Assembly (NCBI GenBank): GCA_025357975.1
Contig: JANYKY010000514.1
Span: 1 to 6,247 of the forward strand
Direction of reading: 5' to 3'
Origin: Gemmatimonadaceae bacterium
Lineage (GTDB): Bacteria > Gemmatimonadota > Gemmatimonadetes > Gemmatimonadales > Gemmatimonadaceae
Length of the DNA stretch: 6,247 nt
The notes under the pieces were generated by a model. The model searched no databases and was not told the DNA's origin. It saw only the letters and a list, made by a program, of their open reading frames with translations. Positions 6,206-6,247 of the stretch are shown in pieces. Each line of letters begins with the position of its first letter. The first letter of the stretch is position 1. The position numbers and the translations under genes were made by a program.

Positions 6206-6247
6206 ACCGTCGGGGCTGACGAGTTAACGTTAGATGGCTACTTGATC

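Noticed and set aside
6206..6247. Possible terminator or new gene start after nth
   Set aside because: Only a weak 4-bp stem (CGTC/GACG) without a T-run, and the ATG at 6234 reaches a stop after three codons.

Overview
The window holds six genes, all on the + strand and tightly packed (gaps of -4, 51, 2, 19 and 18 bases). The first gene is cut at its 5' end by the window edge; the other five are complete. I see no mobile element, CRISPR array, RNA gene or long non-coding stretch. The DNA looks moderately GC-rich. A Gram-negative type of cell is suggested by a lipoprotein signal on the second gene. The gene content, and starts that lack Shine-Dalgarno sequences, would fit an environmental bacterium such as a member of Gemmatimonadota or a related group. 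That placement is a low-confidence inference from general resemblance.

Bases 1-3253 form a peptide-degradation block. It contains an M42 metallo-aminopeptidase (cytoplasmic, truncated at the window edge), an M28 metallopeptidase lipoprotein with a C-terminal PDZ domain that overlaps the M42 stop by ATGA, and an alpha/beta hydrolase of the proline iminopeptidase type. A plausible reading is that the lipoprotein trims peptides outside the inner membrane and the other two finish the job inside.

Bases 3256-3705 encode a 149-residue protein I do not recognise. It starts 2 bases after the hydrolase stop and ends 19 bases before polX.

Bases 3725-6205 form a DNA-repair block: a PolX-type protein (PolX core plus PHP domain), then endonuclease III (nth). 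The main finding is in PolX. Two of the three catalytic aspartates of the polymerase site are replaced (Ala197 and Asn242), while all nine expected PHP metal ligands are present. The protein is therefore predicted to be a polymerase-dead 3'-5' exonuclease or 3'-end-processing enzyme, next to a glycosylase/AP lyase that makes blocked 3' ends. A TATATT element 6 bases before the polX ATG suggests a leaderless transcript starting at or beside the start codon.

The last 42 bases (6206-6247) contain nothing I can assign; an ATG at 6234 runs into a stop after three codons.
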